In this document: positions 9,883 to 18,793 of the stretch, piece by piece
Layout: the number at the start of each line of letters is the position of its first letter
Position numbering within the stretch: position 1 is the stretch's first letter
From: Staphylococcus durrellii
GTDB taxonomy: Bacteria; Bacillota; Bacilli; Staphylococcales; Staphylococcaceae
Reading direction: 5' to 3'
Assembly: GCF_015594545.1 (NCBI RefSeq)
Contig: NZ_JADIIO010000001.1
Coordinates: 496,001-560,000, forward strand
DNA length: 64,000 nucleotides
Program-made: the position numbers and the translations under genes
Notes under the pieces: generated by a model
Databases searched by the model: none
What the model was told of the DNA's origin: nothing
Seen by the model: the letters and a program-made list of their open reading frames with translations, nothing else

Positions 9883-9911
9883 TTGAAACTTAACCGTCTG
9901 GTTGGTACACT
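9883..9911 (+). promoter_or_regulatory. Promoter of carnitine operon with embedded palindrome
   Basis: A -35 TTGAAA (9883-9888), exact 17-bp spacer and -10 TACACT (9906-9911). The spacer contains AACC-GTCT-GGTT (9892-9903), placed where a TetR repressor would block RNA polymerase. Confidence 0.65.
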
Positions 9912-9944
9912 AATCAATGTTAATTCAAATTTGGAGGTAAAATT

Positions 9945-10832
9945 ATGAACAAAGTAATGCTAACGGTTGCTTTAACAGGAGCAGGAGATACAGTAGATAA
10001 AAATAGTAATGTACCTGTCACACCAGAGGAAATTGCAGATTCGGCTATTAAATGTGCTAAAGCTGGTGCAACGGTAGCACATATTCATGTGAGAGATCCA
10101 CAAACTGGAAAATTAAGTCATAATATCGATTTTTTTACAAAAGTTGTTGAATTAATAAGAGTGGCTGAGGAAGACATTATCATTAATATAACTTCAGGCG
10201 GTGGCGGTGACTTTATACCAAATTTAGAAAATCCTGAAATGGGTGGTAAAGGTACGGACATGCAAACACCAGAACAACGACACGAGCCAGTAGGTAAGTT
10301 GTTACCCGAAATGTGTACATTAGATTGCGGTAGTGTCAATATGGGCGATGATGTTTATTTAAGCCCTACAAATTGGCTGCGTAAACAAGCAGCACTTATA
10401 CAACAAGCAGGTGTTAAACCTGAATTAGAATGTTTCGACACTGGTCATGTAAGCTTTGCTAAACAATTAATTAAAGAAGGCCTGATTGATGGACAACCAT
10501 TATTCCAATTTTGCTTAGGGATTCCGTGGGGCCTAGAAAATGATTCAGAAACGATTGAATATTTAAAAACACGTATACCAGACAATGCATCTTGGTCAGC
10601 CTTTGGTATAGGTCGCTTGCAATTACCAACAGTAGAAGAAGCTGCGAAACGTGGCGGCAATGTGCGTGTAGGTTTAGAAGATAATTTATATCTATCAAAA
10701 GGCGTTAAGGCTACTAATGAACAACTCGTGGAACATGCCAAAAAATTATTAAGCGAGTTGAATATCGAACCAATGACGCCTCAAGAGGCTAGAGAATACT
10801 ATAACTTAAGAAACCCAAAAGGAGATTTATAA
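9945..10832 (+). CDS. BKACE-family beta-keto acid cleavage enzyme (probable dehydrocarnitine cleavage)
   Basis: The 295-residue TIM-barrel enzyme belongs to the BKACE family (3-keto-5-aminohexanoate cleavage enzyme, Kce), which condenses a beta-keto acid with acetyl-CoA and releases acetoacetate plus a new CoA ester. Zinc ligands His46 and His48 (AHIHVRDP) and Glu245 (VRVGLEDN) are visible, as is CTLDCGSVN near 124-132. Its partners, an L-carnitine dehydrogenase and a hotdog thioesterase, point to 3-dehydrocarnitine as substrate and betainyl-CoA as product, a route documented for BKACE members in carnitine clusters. It abuts the next gene directly. Confidence 0.85.
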   Translation: MNKVMLTVALTGAGDTVDKNSNVPVTPEEIADSAIKCAKAGATVAHIHVRDPQTGKLSHNIDFFTKVVELIRVAEEDIIINITSGGGGDFIPNLENPEMGGKGTDMQTPEQRHEPVGKLLPEMCTLDCGSVNMGDDVYLSPTNWLRKQAALIQQAGVKPELECFDTGHVSFAKQLIKEGLIDGQPLFQFCLGIPWGLENDSETIEYLKTRIPDNASWSAFGIGRLQLPTVEEAAKRGGNVRVGLEDNLYLSKGVKATNEQLVEHAKKLLSELNIEPMTPQEAREYYNLRNPKGDL

Positions 10833-11798
10833 ATGAAATTTGCTGTAGTTGGAACGGGAGTAATAGGTAGCGGATGGATAACACGTATGTTAGCACATGG
10901 CCATGAAGTTATAGCAACAGATCCTAGTGAAGGTGCTTATGAACGCATGTTGGAACAAGTAAAACAAAATTGGCCATACGCACAGGAATTAGGCGTATAT
11001 GACAATGCTTCTATTGATAATCTGACGTTTACTGAATCCTTATCAGAAGCGGTTAAAGATGTAGACCATATACAAGAAAATGTGCCTGAAATTGAAGAAC
11101 TTAAAGAAAAAGTTTTAACACAAATCGACTTCTATGCACGTCCAGAAGCAACGATAGGATCAAGTACGTCAGGTATTATGCCATCAGAATTACAACAAAA
11201 TTTGAGACATCCCGAACGCTTTATCGTGGCCCATCCTTTTCATCCAGTCTATATTTTACCACTAGTAGAAATTGTGGCAGGACAATACACATCGGAAGAA
11301 ACGTCTATCATCGCTGAAAAGATTTATGAAAGTATTGGTATGGATGTATTACATGTTAGAAATGAAATTGAAGGTCACATTGCAGATAGATTAATGGAAG
11401 CATTGTGGAGAGAAGCATTGCATATTGTTAATGATGGCATTGCAACGACTGAAGAGGTAGACAAAGCATTTACCCATGCTGCAGGATTAAGATATGCGCA
11501 ATACGGACCGTTTATGACATTCCATTTAGCAGGTGGTGAAGGAGGCATGCGCCATATGCTTAAACAATTTGGTCCTGCATTGAAAAAACCGTGGACTAAA
11601 TTAGTTGCCCCAGAGTTAACTCAAAGTTTATATGACAGTGTTGTCGAAGGTTGTGAAGCAACATCCCAAGATTATTCAATGTCAGATTTAGATAAGAAGC
11701 GTAATGAGTTTTTAGTTAAAGTAAAAAAACTCGCAGAAGCATATTGGCCGGAAGAGACTCCAAAAATGAAAAAAACAAACGGACAGTCGGTGTATTAA
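10833..11798 (+). CDS. lcdH: L-carnitine dehydrogenase
   Basis: The 321-residue NAD-dependent enzyme oxidises L-carnitine to 3-dehydrocarnitine. It has a Rossmann motif GTGVIGSGW at 7-15, the QENVPE segment near 81-86, a Ser-rich substrate loop (GSSTSG, 109-114), catalytic His in HPFHPV (134-139) and Glu146 in PLVEIV, all features of the 3-hydroxyacyl-CoA dehydrogenase/LCDH group. The start codon follows the previous stop immediately, with AAAGGAG 8 nt upstream. In some proteobacteria LCDH is fused to a thioesterase; here that activity is the separate next gene. Confidence 0.88.
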   Translation: MKFAVVGTGVIGSGWITRMLAHGHEVIATDPSEGAYERMLEQVKQNWPYAQELGVYDNASIDNLTFTESLSEAVKDVDHIQENVPEIEELKEKVLTQIDFYARPEATIGSSTSGIMPSELQQNLRHPERFIVAHPFHPVYILPLVEIVAGQYTSEETSIIAEKIYESIGMDVLHVRNEIEGHIADRLMEALWREALHIVNDGIATTEEVDKAFTHAAGLRYAQYGPFMTFHLAGGEGGMRHMLKQFGPALKKPWTKLVAPELTQSLYDSVVEGCEATSQDYSMSDLDKKRNEFLVKVKKLAEAYWPEETPKMKKTNGQSVY

Positions 11799-11799
11799 T

Positions 11800-12273
11800 A
11801 TGACTCATGCTTTATATCAGTATCAAACAAATGTAAAAGTTGATTGGGTAGATCACAACAATCATATGAACGATGCAGCATATAACCGTGTGTTTAGTGA
11901 CGCGACAGATGGTTGGTTAGCGTATTTAGGTTTAGATAAAGATACTATTGAAAACTTAGCATATACGGTTTTTACGTTAGAAAATCATGTTATGTTTTTG
12001 AAAGAATTAAAAGTATATGACCAAGTAACGGTGAACGTTAGTTTGATAGATTACGACGAAAAAAGACTTCACTGTTTTATGACATTGCTAAATAAAGATG
12101 AAGTGAAGTGTGCAACTTATGAGGTGATGTTGATGGGGATGGATACTAATAAACAAAGACCGAGTGAATTCCCTAAAAAAATTAAAACAGCTATAAATGA
12201 CTATGCAAATATAGTTTGCGATAGTGATTCTGCGTCAGAACTCGGGCATAAAATTGAAATTAAAAGGAAATAA
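11800..12273 (+). CDS. Hotdog-fold thioesterase, probable betainyl-CoA thioesterase
   Basis: The 157-residue protein is a 4-hydroxybenzoyl-CoA-type hotdog thioesterase with the active-site stretch DHNNHMN at 18-24. It starts 1 nt after the dehydrogenase stop, with only a weak ribosome-binding site, so it is probably translated by coupling. In the proposed pathway it hydrolyses betainyl-CoA to glycine betaine and CoA. The substrate is inferred from the operon; the fold is seen in the motif. No terminator is obvious downstream. Confidence 0.8.
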   Translation: MTHALYQYQTNVKVDWVDHNNHMNDAAYNRVFSDATDGWLAYLGLDKDTIENLAYTVFTLENHVMFLKELKVYDQVTVNVSLIDYDEKRLHCFMTLLNKDEVKCATYEVMLMGMDTNKQRPSEFPKKIKTAINDYANIVCDSDSASELGHKIEIKRK

Positions 12274-12466
12274 GGCTATGATAATAATGTATTTAAATGT
12301 TGTAATAAAAAAGTTTTTTAATTGAACAGTATAACATTAAATACAAATATGAATTAATCTTGCAAATTTAAACGACATAAAAATTCATCTGATATAGACA
12401 TAATTATTGTTAGAAATAGTAATAACTGTCTCAGACACATAAAACGAGAAAAGGGTCATTCGTATC

Positions 12467-12495
12467 TTGTTTATACTTATTCTTGAATTTGTAAT
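12467..12495 (+). promoter_or_regulatory. Probable opuC promoter
   Basis: TTGTTT (12467-12472), 17-bp spacer, TGTAAT (12490-12495), 62 bp before opuCA. An imperfect inverted repeat (AATTATTGTTA / TAGTAATAACT, about 12402-12427) lies upstream and could bind a regulator. Confidence 0.5.
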
Positions 12496-12557
12496 GCATC
12501 TACCAATGACTCTTTGCTTATTAAGGGGACAAATTACATATAGAAAGGAACTAGTCA

Positions 12558-13739
12558 ATGTTAAGTATTAAAAACTTATCAAAAGTTTATGCTGGAGGAA
12601 AAAAAGCAGTAGATAATATCTCTTTAGATATAGATGCTGGAGAGTTTATAGCTTTTATTGGTACGAGTGGTAGTGGGAAAACAACTGCTTTAAGAATGAT
12701 TAACCGCATGATTGAATCAACAGAGGGTCAAATTAAAATAAATGGTAAAGACATAAGTAAAATGAATGGTGTTGAGCTACGTAGAAGTATTGGTTATGTG
12801 ATTCAACAAATTGGTCTAATGCCACATATGACAATCAAAGATAATATTGTGCTCGTACCTAAATTATTAAAATGGTCACAAGAAAAAAAAGAAGCAAAGG
12901 CAAAAGAATTAATTAAACTAGTGGATTTACCAGAAGAATTTTTAGATAGATATCCATCTCAACTATCCGGTGGTCAACAACAACGTATAGGTGTTGTAAG
13001 GGCTTTAGCTGCCGAACAAGATATCATCTTAATGGATGAACCTTTCGGCGCCTTAGACCCAATTACGCGTGATACATTGCAAGATTTAGTTAAGGAATTA
13101 CAACAAAAACTAGGTAAAACCTTTATCTTTGTTACACATGATATGGATGAAGCTATTAAATTGGCTGATAAAATTTGTATCATGTCTGAAGGTAAAATCA
13201 TACAATTTGATACGCCTGATAATATTTTACGTAAGCCTGCAAATGATTTCGTTCGTGACTTTATTGGTCAAAATAGATTAATACAAGATCGTCCGAATAT
13301 GAAATCTGTTGAAGAAGCAATGATTAAACCGGTTACTGTAAATGTAGACCGTACGTTAAATGACGCCGTTGAAATAATGCGTGACAGACGTGTGGATACT
13401 ATCTTTGTAGTCGGTGAAAAGAATCGCTTATTAGGCTATTTAGATATCGAAGACATAAACCAAGGATTAAGAAACAATAAAGAACTTATCGATATGATGC
13501 AACGAGACATTTATAGAGTGCGTATCGATAGTAAGTTACAAGATTCAGTCCGCACTATTTTAAAAAGAAATGTGCGTAATGTACCTGTAGTCGATAAAGA
13601 TAATCACACGTTAATCGGTCTTGTGACAAGAGCAAACTTAGTTGATATCGTTTATGACAGTTTATGGGGCGATATAGCTACGGAGGAAAATAAAGATGCT
13701 ATTATTGAACCTGCAGATGTGGGAGATGATAAGAAATGA
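12558..13739 (+). CDS. opuCA: Glycine betaine/carnitine/choline ABC transporter ATPase
   Basis: The 393-residue protein has an ATPase domain (Walker A GTSGSGKTT at 35-43, signature LSGGQQQ at 136-142, Walker B IILMDEP at 156-162) followed by two CBS domains (about 255-375). In S. aureus the OpuCA CBS pair binds cyclic di-AMP, which shuts down uptake; the same control is expected here. AAAGGA precedes the ATG. It overlaps opuCB by 4 bp. Placement just after the carnitine degradation genes suggests that imported carnitine feeds them. Confidence 0.93.
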   Translation: MLSIKNLSKVYAGGKKAVDNISLDIDAGEFIAFIGTSGSGKTTALRMINRMIESTEGQIKINGKDISKMNGVELRRSIGYVIQQIGLMPHMTIKDNIVLVPKLLKWSQEKKEAKAKELIKLVDLPEEFLDRYPSQLSGGQQQRIGVVRALAAEQDIILMDEPFGALDPITRDTLQDLVKELQQKLGKTFIFVTHDMDEAIKLADKICIMSEGKIIQFDTPDNILRKPANDFVRDFIGQNRLIQDRPNMKSVEEAMIKPVTVNVDRTLNDAVEIMRDRRVDTIFVVGEKNRLLGYLDIEDINQGLRNNKELIDMMQRDIYRVRIDSKLQDSVRTILKRNVRNVPVVDKDNHTLIGLVTRANLVDIVYDSLWGDIATEENKDAIIEPADVGDDKK

Positions 13740-14371
13740 TGGACTTTCTAGCTAAAAACGGCAGTCAGTTAGTTTCTAAAACGATAGAACATTTTTATAT
13801 TTCTATCATTGCTTTACTGATTGCAATTGTTGTTGCTGTCCCTATAGGGGTGTTGTTATCAAAATTAAAACGTACTTCTAATATCGTATTAATGATTGCT
13901 GGTGTACTACAAACGATACCAACATTAGCAGTATTAGCAATTATGATTCCAATATTTGGTGTAGGAAAAACACCAGCTATTGTAGCACTATTTATCTATG
14001 TACTATTACCCATTTTGAACAATACTGTACTTGGTGTACAAAACATCGATAAAAATATAAAAGAAGCTGGTACAAGTATGGGAATGACGCGCTTTCAATT
14101 AATGAAAGATATTGAGTTGCCTCTCGCATTACCACTCATTTTAGGTGGCATACGATTATCTTCAGTATACGTAATTAGTTGGGCTACATTAGCAAGTTAC
14201 GTAGGCGCTGGTGGATTAGGTGACTTTGTGTTCAATGGACTAAATTTATATGATCCATTGATGATTGTAAGTGCGGCAGTATTAGTTACGGCATTAGCAC
14301 TTTTCGTAGATTTTATACTGTCTTTCATAGAAAAATGGGCAGTACCAAAAGGATTAAGAGTATCTAGATAA
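13736..14371 (+). CDS. opuCB: OpuC permease subunit 1
   Basis: The 211-residue permease has about five to six membrane helices and the coupling-loop motif of binding-protein-dependent permeases (KEAGTSMGMTRFQLMKDIEL, about 107-126). It overlaps opuCA by ATGA and is followed 15 nt later by opuCC. Together with OpuCD it forms the membrane channel for trimethylammonium solutes. Confidence 0.92.
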   Translation: MMDFLAKNGSQLVSKTIEHFYISIIALLIAIVVAVPIGVLLSKLKRTSNIVLMIAGVLQTIPTLAVLAIMIPIFGVGKTPAIVALFIYVLLPILNNTVLGVQNIDKNIKEAGTSMGMTRFQLMKDIELPLALPLILGGIRLSSVYVISWATLASYVGAGGLGDFVFNGLNLYDPLMIVSAAVLVTALALFVDFILSFIEKWAVPKGLRVSR

Positions 14372-14386
14372 TTGAAGGAGGACATT

Positions 14387-15328
14387 ATGAAATACTTAAA
14401 AAGCAAGTTATTTATTCTCATCATATGTCTAGTTTTATTATCTGGATGTGGCTTGCCTGGATTGGGAGATAGTAAGTCAAATGATGACGTGAAAATTACT
14501 GCGGTTGCAAATAGTGAATCTCAAATCATGGCGCATATGGTGAGGTTACAAATTGAACATGATACAAAAGGTAAAATCCAACCAACACTAATTAATAATT
14601 TAGGATCAAGTACAATTCAACATAATGCATTAGTTAATGGAGATGCCAATATTTCGGGTGCACGATACACGGGTACAGATTTAACGGGCGCCTTAAAAGA
14701 AGATCCTATTAAAGATCCTAAAAAAGCTATGCAAGTTACACAAGAAGGATTTAAAAAGAAATTCCATCAGAAATTCTTCAACTCGTATGGCTTTGCTAAT
14801 ACTTACGCATTTATGGTAACGAAGGAAACAGCTAAAAAATATAATTTAAAAACAGTGTCAGACTTGGAAAAGTATCGTAATAAATTGCGATTAGGTGTCG
14901 ATAGTTCATGGGCAAGTCGTGCTGGAGATGGTTATCCTGGATTTACTAAGGATTATGGGTTTTCTTTTAAAACTGTAAGACCGATGCAAATCGGTTTAGT
15001 GTATGATGCACTTCAATCTAAAAATTTAGACGTCGCAGTGGGATATTCTACTGACGGACGCATTGCAGCATATGATTTGAAAGTATTAAAAGATGATAGG
15101 AAATTCTTCCCACCTTATGATGCGAGTGCAGTTGTGACAGATAAACTAATAAAAAAACATCCGGAAATTAAACCTTCTATTGAGAAATTAGAAGGTAAAA
15201 TTTCAACGAAACAAATGCAAGAATTAAACTACAAAGCTGACGGTAAAGGTCAAGAACCCGCAGTCGTGGCAGAAGAATTTTTAAAGAAACATAATTACTT
15301 TGAAAAAAATAAGAAAGGTGGTCAATAA
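14387..15328 (+). CDS. opuCC: OpuC substrate-binding lipoprotein
   Basis: The 313-residue lipoprotein has a signal peptide and lipobox LLSGC with the modified Cys21, then a glycine betaine/carnitine/choline-binding (OpuAC) domain. The reading frame is open from a TTG at 14372, but AAGGAGG is 7 nt before the ATG at 14387, which yields a proper signal peptide (MKYLKSKLF). It presents the solute to OpuCB/OpuCD on the outer face of the membrane. Confidence 0.93.
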   Translation: MKYLKSKLFILIICLVLLSGCGLPGLGDSKSNDDVKITAVANSESQIMAHMVRLQIEHDTKGKIQPTLINNLGSSTIQHNALVNGDANISGARYTGTDLTGALKEDPIKDPKKAMQVTQEGFKKKFHQKFFNSYGFANTYAFMVTKETAKKYNLKTVSDLEKYRNKLRLGVDSSWASRAGDGYPGFTKDYGFSFKTVRPMQIGLVYDALQSKNLDVAVGYSTDGRIAAYDLKVLKDDRKFFPPYDASAVVTDKLIKKHPEIKPSIEKLEGKISTKQMQELNYKADGKGQEPAVVAEEFLKKHNYFEKNKKGGQ

Positions 15329-15331
15329 TCA

Positions 15332-16027
15332 ATGAGTGGAAATTTATTACATCAATTAATTGAATATTATTCTGTTAACTTTGGCTACCTATGGGAACTA
15401 TTTATTAAACATTTGCTAATGTCTGTATACGGTGTATTATTCGCTGCTATTATAGGTATACCGATAGGGATATTTATTGCAAGGTATAGTAAGCTATCTT
15501 GGGCTGTTATTTCGATAGCCAATATTATTCAAACTGTACCAGTTATTGCGATGTTAGCAATTTTGATGCTTGTTATGGGCTTAGGTCCTACGACAGTAGT
15601 CGTTACGGTATTTTTATATGCCTTACTACCTATAATTAAAAATACTTACACTGGCATTAGTAACGTTGACGTGAACATTAAAGATGCCGGTAAAGGAATG
15701 GGTATGACGAAAAACCAAGTTCTAAGAATGATTGAGATTCCGTTATCAATGTCAGTCATATTAGGTGGTTTGCGTATTGCACTAGTGGTTGCAATAGGTG
15801 TTGTAGCAGTAGGTTCATTTATTGGTGCGCCTACTTTAGGTGACATTGTCATTCGAGGAACAAATGCTACTGACGGTACGACATTTATACTTGCTGGTGC
15901 GATTCCAATTGCTTTAATTGCTATAATTATTGATATTGTTTTAAGAGTCTTAGAAAAAAATTTAGATCCATCGAACAAAAAAAGTAAAAAACAACCCGCA
16001 CCTACAACACCAGAATCAAACATATAA
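15332..16027 (+). CDS. opuCD: OpuC permease subunit 2
   Basis: A 231-residue permease with the same fold as OpuCB (coupling loop KDAGKGMGMTKNQVLRMIEI) and a hydrophilic C-terminal tail rich in Lys, Pro and Thr. It starts 4 nt after opuCC behind GGTGG. The esterase gene follows after only 15 nt without a terminator, so the transcript very likely continues. Confidence 0.92.
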   Translation: MSGNLLHQLIEYYSVNFGYLWELFIKHLLMSVYGVLFAAIIGIPIGIFIARYSKLSWAVISIANIIQTVPVIAMLAILMLVMGLGPTTVVVTVFLYALLPIIKNTYTGISNVDVNIKDAGKGMGMTKNQVLRMIEIPLSMSVILGGLRIALVVAIGVVAVGSFIGAPTLGDIVIRGTNATDGTTFILAGAIPIALIAIIIDIVLRVLEKNLDPSNKKSKKQPAPTTPESNI

Positions 16028-16042
16028 GGGAGTTGATTAATA

Positions 16043-16804
16043 TTGGCAGTTATGACGCTAAATTATAATTCGAAAACGATTGGTATGCATCAAAATATCA
16101 CAATTATTTTACCTGAAGATGAGAGTTTTTTTAATTTTAAGGATGAAGCGAAACCATTAAAAACTTTAATGTTATTACATGGTCTATCGAGTGATGAAAC
16201 GACGTATATCCGTTATACAAGTATTGAAAGGTATGCTAATGAACATCAATTAGCAATCATTATGCCTCGTGCAGATCATAGTGCTTATAGTAATATGGCA
16301 TTTGGTCATAATTATTACGACTATATTTTAGAAGTATATGATTATGTCCATCAAATATTACCATTGTCCAAAGACAGAGCTAATAATTATATTGCAGGTC
16401 ACTCAATGGGTGGTTATGGCACAATTAAATTTGCATTAAATGAAGGAGATAAATTTAGTAAAGCATGCCCTTTATCTGCAGTTTTTGATATTAACCAATT
16501 ATTAAATATTGAGTGGTATGACTTTTCTCGACAAGCCATTGTGGGTGAACAAGGTGATATAACTGGAACTGATTTAGACATTTATCACCTTGTAGATGCA
16601 GCTGTCGCCAAACGAAATCCTATACCAAAGCTACTTATTATGTGTGGCAAGGAAGATTTTCTATATGATGATAATAAGCAATTTATTAATTATTTAGGTA
16701 ATAAAGGTATTCCATATCATTTTGAGAGTGAAAGTGGTCAACACGATTATGCTTATTGGGATAAAGCTATTAAAAAAGTTATTGAATGGTGTACCGAAGA
16801 TTAA
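16043..16804 (+). CDS. Serine esterase of the S-formylglutathione hydrolase/FphF type
   Basis: The 253-residue alpha/beta hydrolase has the nucleophile elbow GHSMGG with Ser121, and probable Asp205 (CGKEDF) and His234 (GQHDYAYW) completing the triad. It resembles the esterase D family, including the staphylococcal acyl esterase FphF. AAGGGAG lies 10 nt before a TTG at 16043, chosen over the ATG at 16052 (19 nt). It is 15 nt behind opuCD and ends in a strong terminator, so it is probably the fifth gene of the opuC operon. Hydrolysis of acylcarnitines or choline esters is a context-based guess. Confidence 0.85.
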   Translation: MAVMTLNYNSKTIGMHQNITIILPEDESFFNFKDEAKPLKTLMLLHGLSSDETTYIRYTSIERYANEHQLAIIMPRADHSAYSNMAFGHNYYDYILEVYDYVHQILPLSKDRANNYIAGHSMGGYGTIKFALNEGDKFSKACPLSAVFDINQLLNIEWYDFSRQAIVGEQGDITGTDLDIYHLVDAAVAKRNPIPKLLIMCGKEDFLYDDNKQFINYLGNKGIPYHFESESGQHDYAYWDKAIKKVIEWCTED

Positions 16805-16857
16805 AGACTGCTTAAATATTTATTTCATATAAAATTTAATATTATAAAATTTAAAGC

Positions 16858-16892
16858 AAAGCCTATCAGAGTAGTTATCTGATAGGCTTTTT
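16858..16892 (+). terminator. Terminator of opuC-esterase operon
   Basis: Thirteen-base arms (AAAGCCTATCAGA / TCTGATAGGCTTT) with a 7-nt loop, ending in T residues. Confidence 0.9.
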
Positions 16893-17240
16893 GATGATTT
16901 TAAATTATATTTTACGAAGTTTAAAGGTTATTATATGTAATTTTATTTGAAATTAACTATTATTACACTTTGTTTAATTAAATTATATAAATTTATTATG
17001 TTTAAAGTTTTTATTTTAGCTTTTTAGTTTCCAAAGTGTTACTATTTTTAAATGAGCTTTTTTAAATGAAGGGTAAGTAACACCTTATTTAAAAAGTTCT
17101 ATGAAAAATTTATAAGTTATTTATTGCATTTTGAAATAGCGGTAGACTTTTTTAGAGCGCTTATTAGCACCGTTTTAGAAAGGTGTATAACTATTTTAAA
17201 TTAGAGTAAAGTGATAAGTAGCTTTAGGAGGAAACATGGA
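16893..17240. other. AT-rich intergenic region before norB-like gene
   Basis: No frame with a ribosome-binding site. An 8-bp inverted repeat, GTGTTACT (17036-17043) and AGTAACAC (17076-17083), flanks a 32-bp AT-rich spacer and may be a regulator site or a structured leader for the pump gene. Nothing else recognised. Confidence 0.4.
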
Positions 17241-18638
17241 ATGGATACGTCTCGAACCTTTAAAGGAGATAATAGACTTCTTTTAGGTATATTTTTAGCA
17301 GTCATCACTTTTTGGTTATTTGCACAATCATTAGTTAATATCGTGCCTGACTTACATAAGTCATACGATACTAATGATGGCATGATAAGTACTGCTGTGA
17401 GTTTAACTGCACTGTTATGTGGTTTGTTCGTCGTTGGGACTGGAGGCTTAGCAGATAGATACGGTAGAATGAAAATGATGTATATCGGTTTAGTGTTAAA
17501 CATAATCGGTTCTATATTAATTGTGATACCTGGTAATGGCTTAGCTTCGTTATTAGTTATTGGAAGAGGTGTACAAGGATTATCTGCTGCCTTTATTATG
17601 CCTGCTACATTAGCAGTCATTAATGAATATTATGTTGGCAAAGATCGCCAAAGAGCATTAACTTATTGGTCAATTGCTTCATGGGGCGGTAGTGGTATTA
17701 CTTCATTTTTCGGTGGCATCATGGCTACTTATTTAGGATGGAGATCGATTTTTATCGTTTCAATAATTGTTACAATCATTGCAATGGTATTAATTAGACA
17801 TACGCCAGAAACGAAAGCACCGTTAACTGAAAAGGCTAAAAATGCCAAATTCGATTTTAGTGGTTTAGTGATTTTAATTATTACTATGTTAAGTGTCAAT
17901 TTAATTATTACACAATCATCTCATTATGGAATCACATCACCTTTAATTTTAAGTTTAATTGCATTATTTATCATAGCGTTAATTATATTTATTATTGTAG
18001 AGCGTAAAATTACTAATCCACTCATAGATTTTCAAGTCTTTAAACATAAAGGCTTTAGTGGTGCAACGATTTCCAATTTTATGTTAAACGCTGTAGCGGG
18101 TACGCTTATTGTAGCTAATACGTACTTCCAATCTGGATTACATTTTACTTCATTCCAATCCGGTGCAATGTCTATCACTTATTTAATTTCAGTGTTAGTT
18201 ATGATACCAGTTGGTGAAAAACTAATGCAGGCTGTTGGACCTAAAAAGCCAATGTTATGGGGTGCTGCATTAAATGCAATAGGAATAATTTTAATTTCCC
18301 TTACTTTCCTACCATCATTAGTATATATCGTAATATGTATTATTGGGTATTTATTATATGGTATTGGTTTAGGAATATATGCAACACCTTCGACAGATAC
18401 AGCAGTTACTACGGCGCCTGAAGACAAAGTGGGCGTGGCTTCAGGTATTTATAAAATGGCTTCTTCGCTAGGTAACTCTTTTGGTGTAGCAATTTCTGCT
18501 ACGGTATTTAGTGTAATGGCTGCACACTATAATGTGCACCTTGGTGCCATGTATGGCTTCTTTTTTGATGCCTTATTAGCTATATTAGGTTTCATTGCTG
18601 TCTTTATATTTGTTCCTAAAAACCAAAGTAACATCTAA
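17241..18638 (+). CDS. norB: NorB-like multidrug efflux pump (14-helix MFS)
   Basis: The 465-residue DHA2 transporter closely resembles S. aureus NorB as I recall it: TFWLFAQSLVNIVPDL near the N-terminus, GGLADRYGR, SYWSIASWGGSG-like (TYWSIASWGGSG) and GLGIYATPSTDTA. NorB exports quinolones and other drugs and is controlled by MgrA-type regulators. The frame opens at 17211, but AGGAGG is 9 nt before the ATG at 17241; an ATG at 17234 is out of frame. The gene stands alone with its own terminator. Confidence 0.82.
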   Translation: MDTSRTFKGDNRLLLGIFLAVITFWLFAQSLVNIVPDLHKSYDTNDGMISTAVSLTALLCGLFVVGTGGLADRYGRMKMMYIGLVLNIIGSILIVIPGNGLASLLVIGRGVQGLSAAFIMPATLAVINEYYVGKDRQRALTYWSIASWGGSGITSFFGGIMATYLGWRSIFIVSIIVTIIAMVLIRHTPETKAPLTEKAKNAKFDFSGLVILIITMLSVNLIITQSSHYGITSPLILSLIALFIIALIIFIIVERKITNPLIDFQVFKHKGFSGATISNFMLNAVAGTLIVANTYFQSGLHFTSFQSGAMSITYLISVLVMIPVGEKLMQAVGPKKPMLWGAALNAIGIILISLTFLPSLVYIVICIIGYLLYGIGLGIYATPSTDTAVTTAPEDKVGVASGIYKMASSLGNSFGVAISATVFSVMAAHYNVHLGAMYGFFFDALLAILGFIAVFIFVPKNQSNI

Positions 18639-18650
18639 ATAATTTATTGA

Positions 18651-18720
18651 GAGTTTAAGTAATGCAATATGTTGTGACTTATAAAGTTATCATCATTTTA
18701 ATATTACTTAAACTCTTTTT
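18651..18720 (+). terminator. Terminator after norB-like gene
   Basis: Arms GAGTTTAAGTAAT (18651-18663) and ATTACTTAAACTC (18703-18715) enclose a 39-nt loop, followed by TTTTT. Confidence 0.75.
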
Positions 18721-18793
18721 GCTATTGGTTGCTATATGATTGGAGAAAATATTATACTCATATTAAAACGCTTTCTAAGGGGTGGATTAAGCT

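Noticed and set aside
12274..12557. SigB promoter before opuC
   Set aside because: No GTTT-N12-15-GGGTAT pair; a vegetative promoter fits better.
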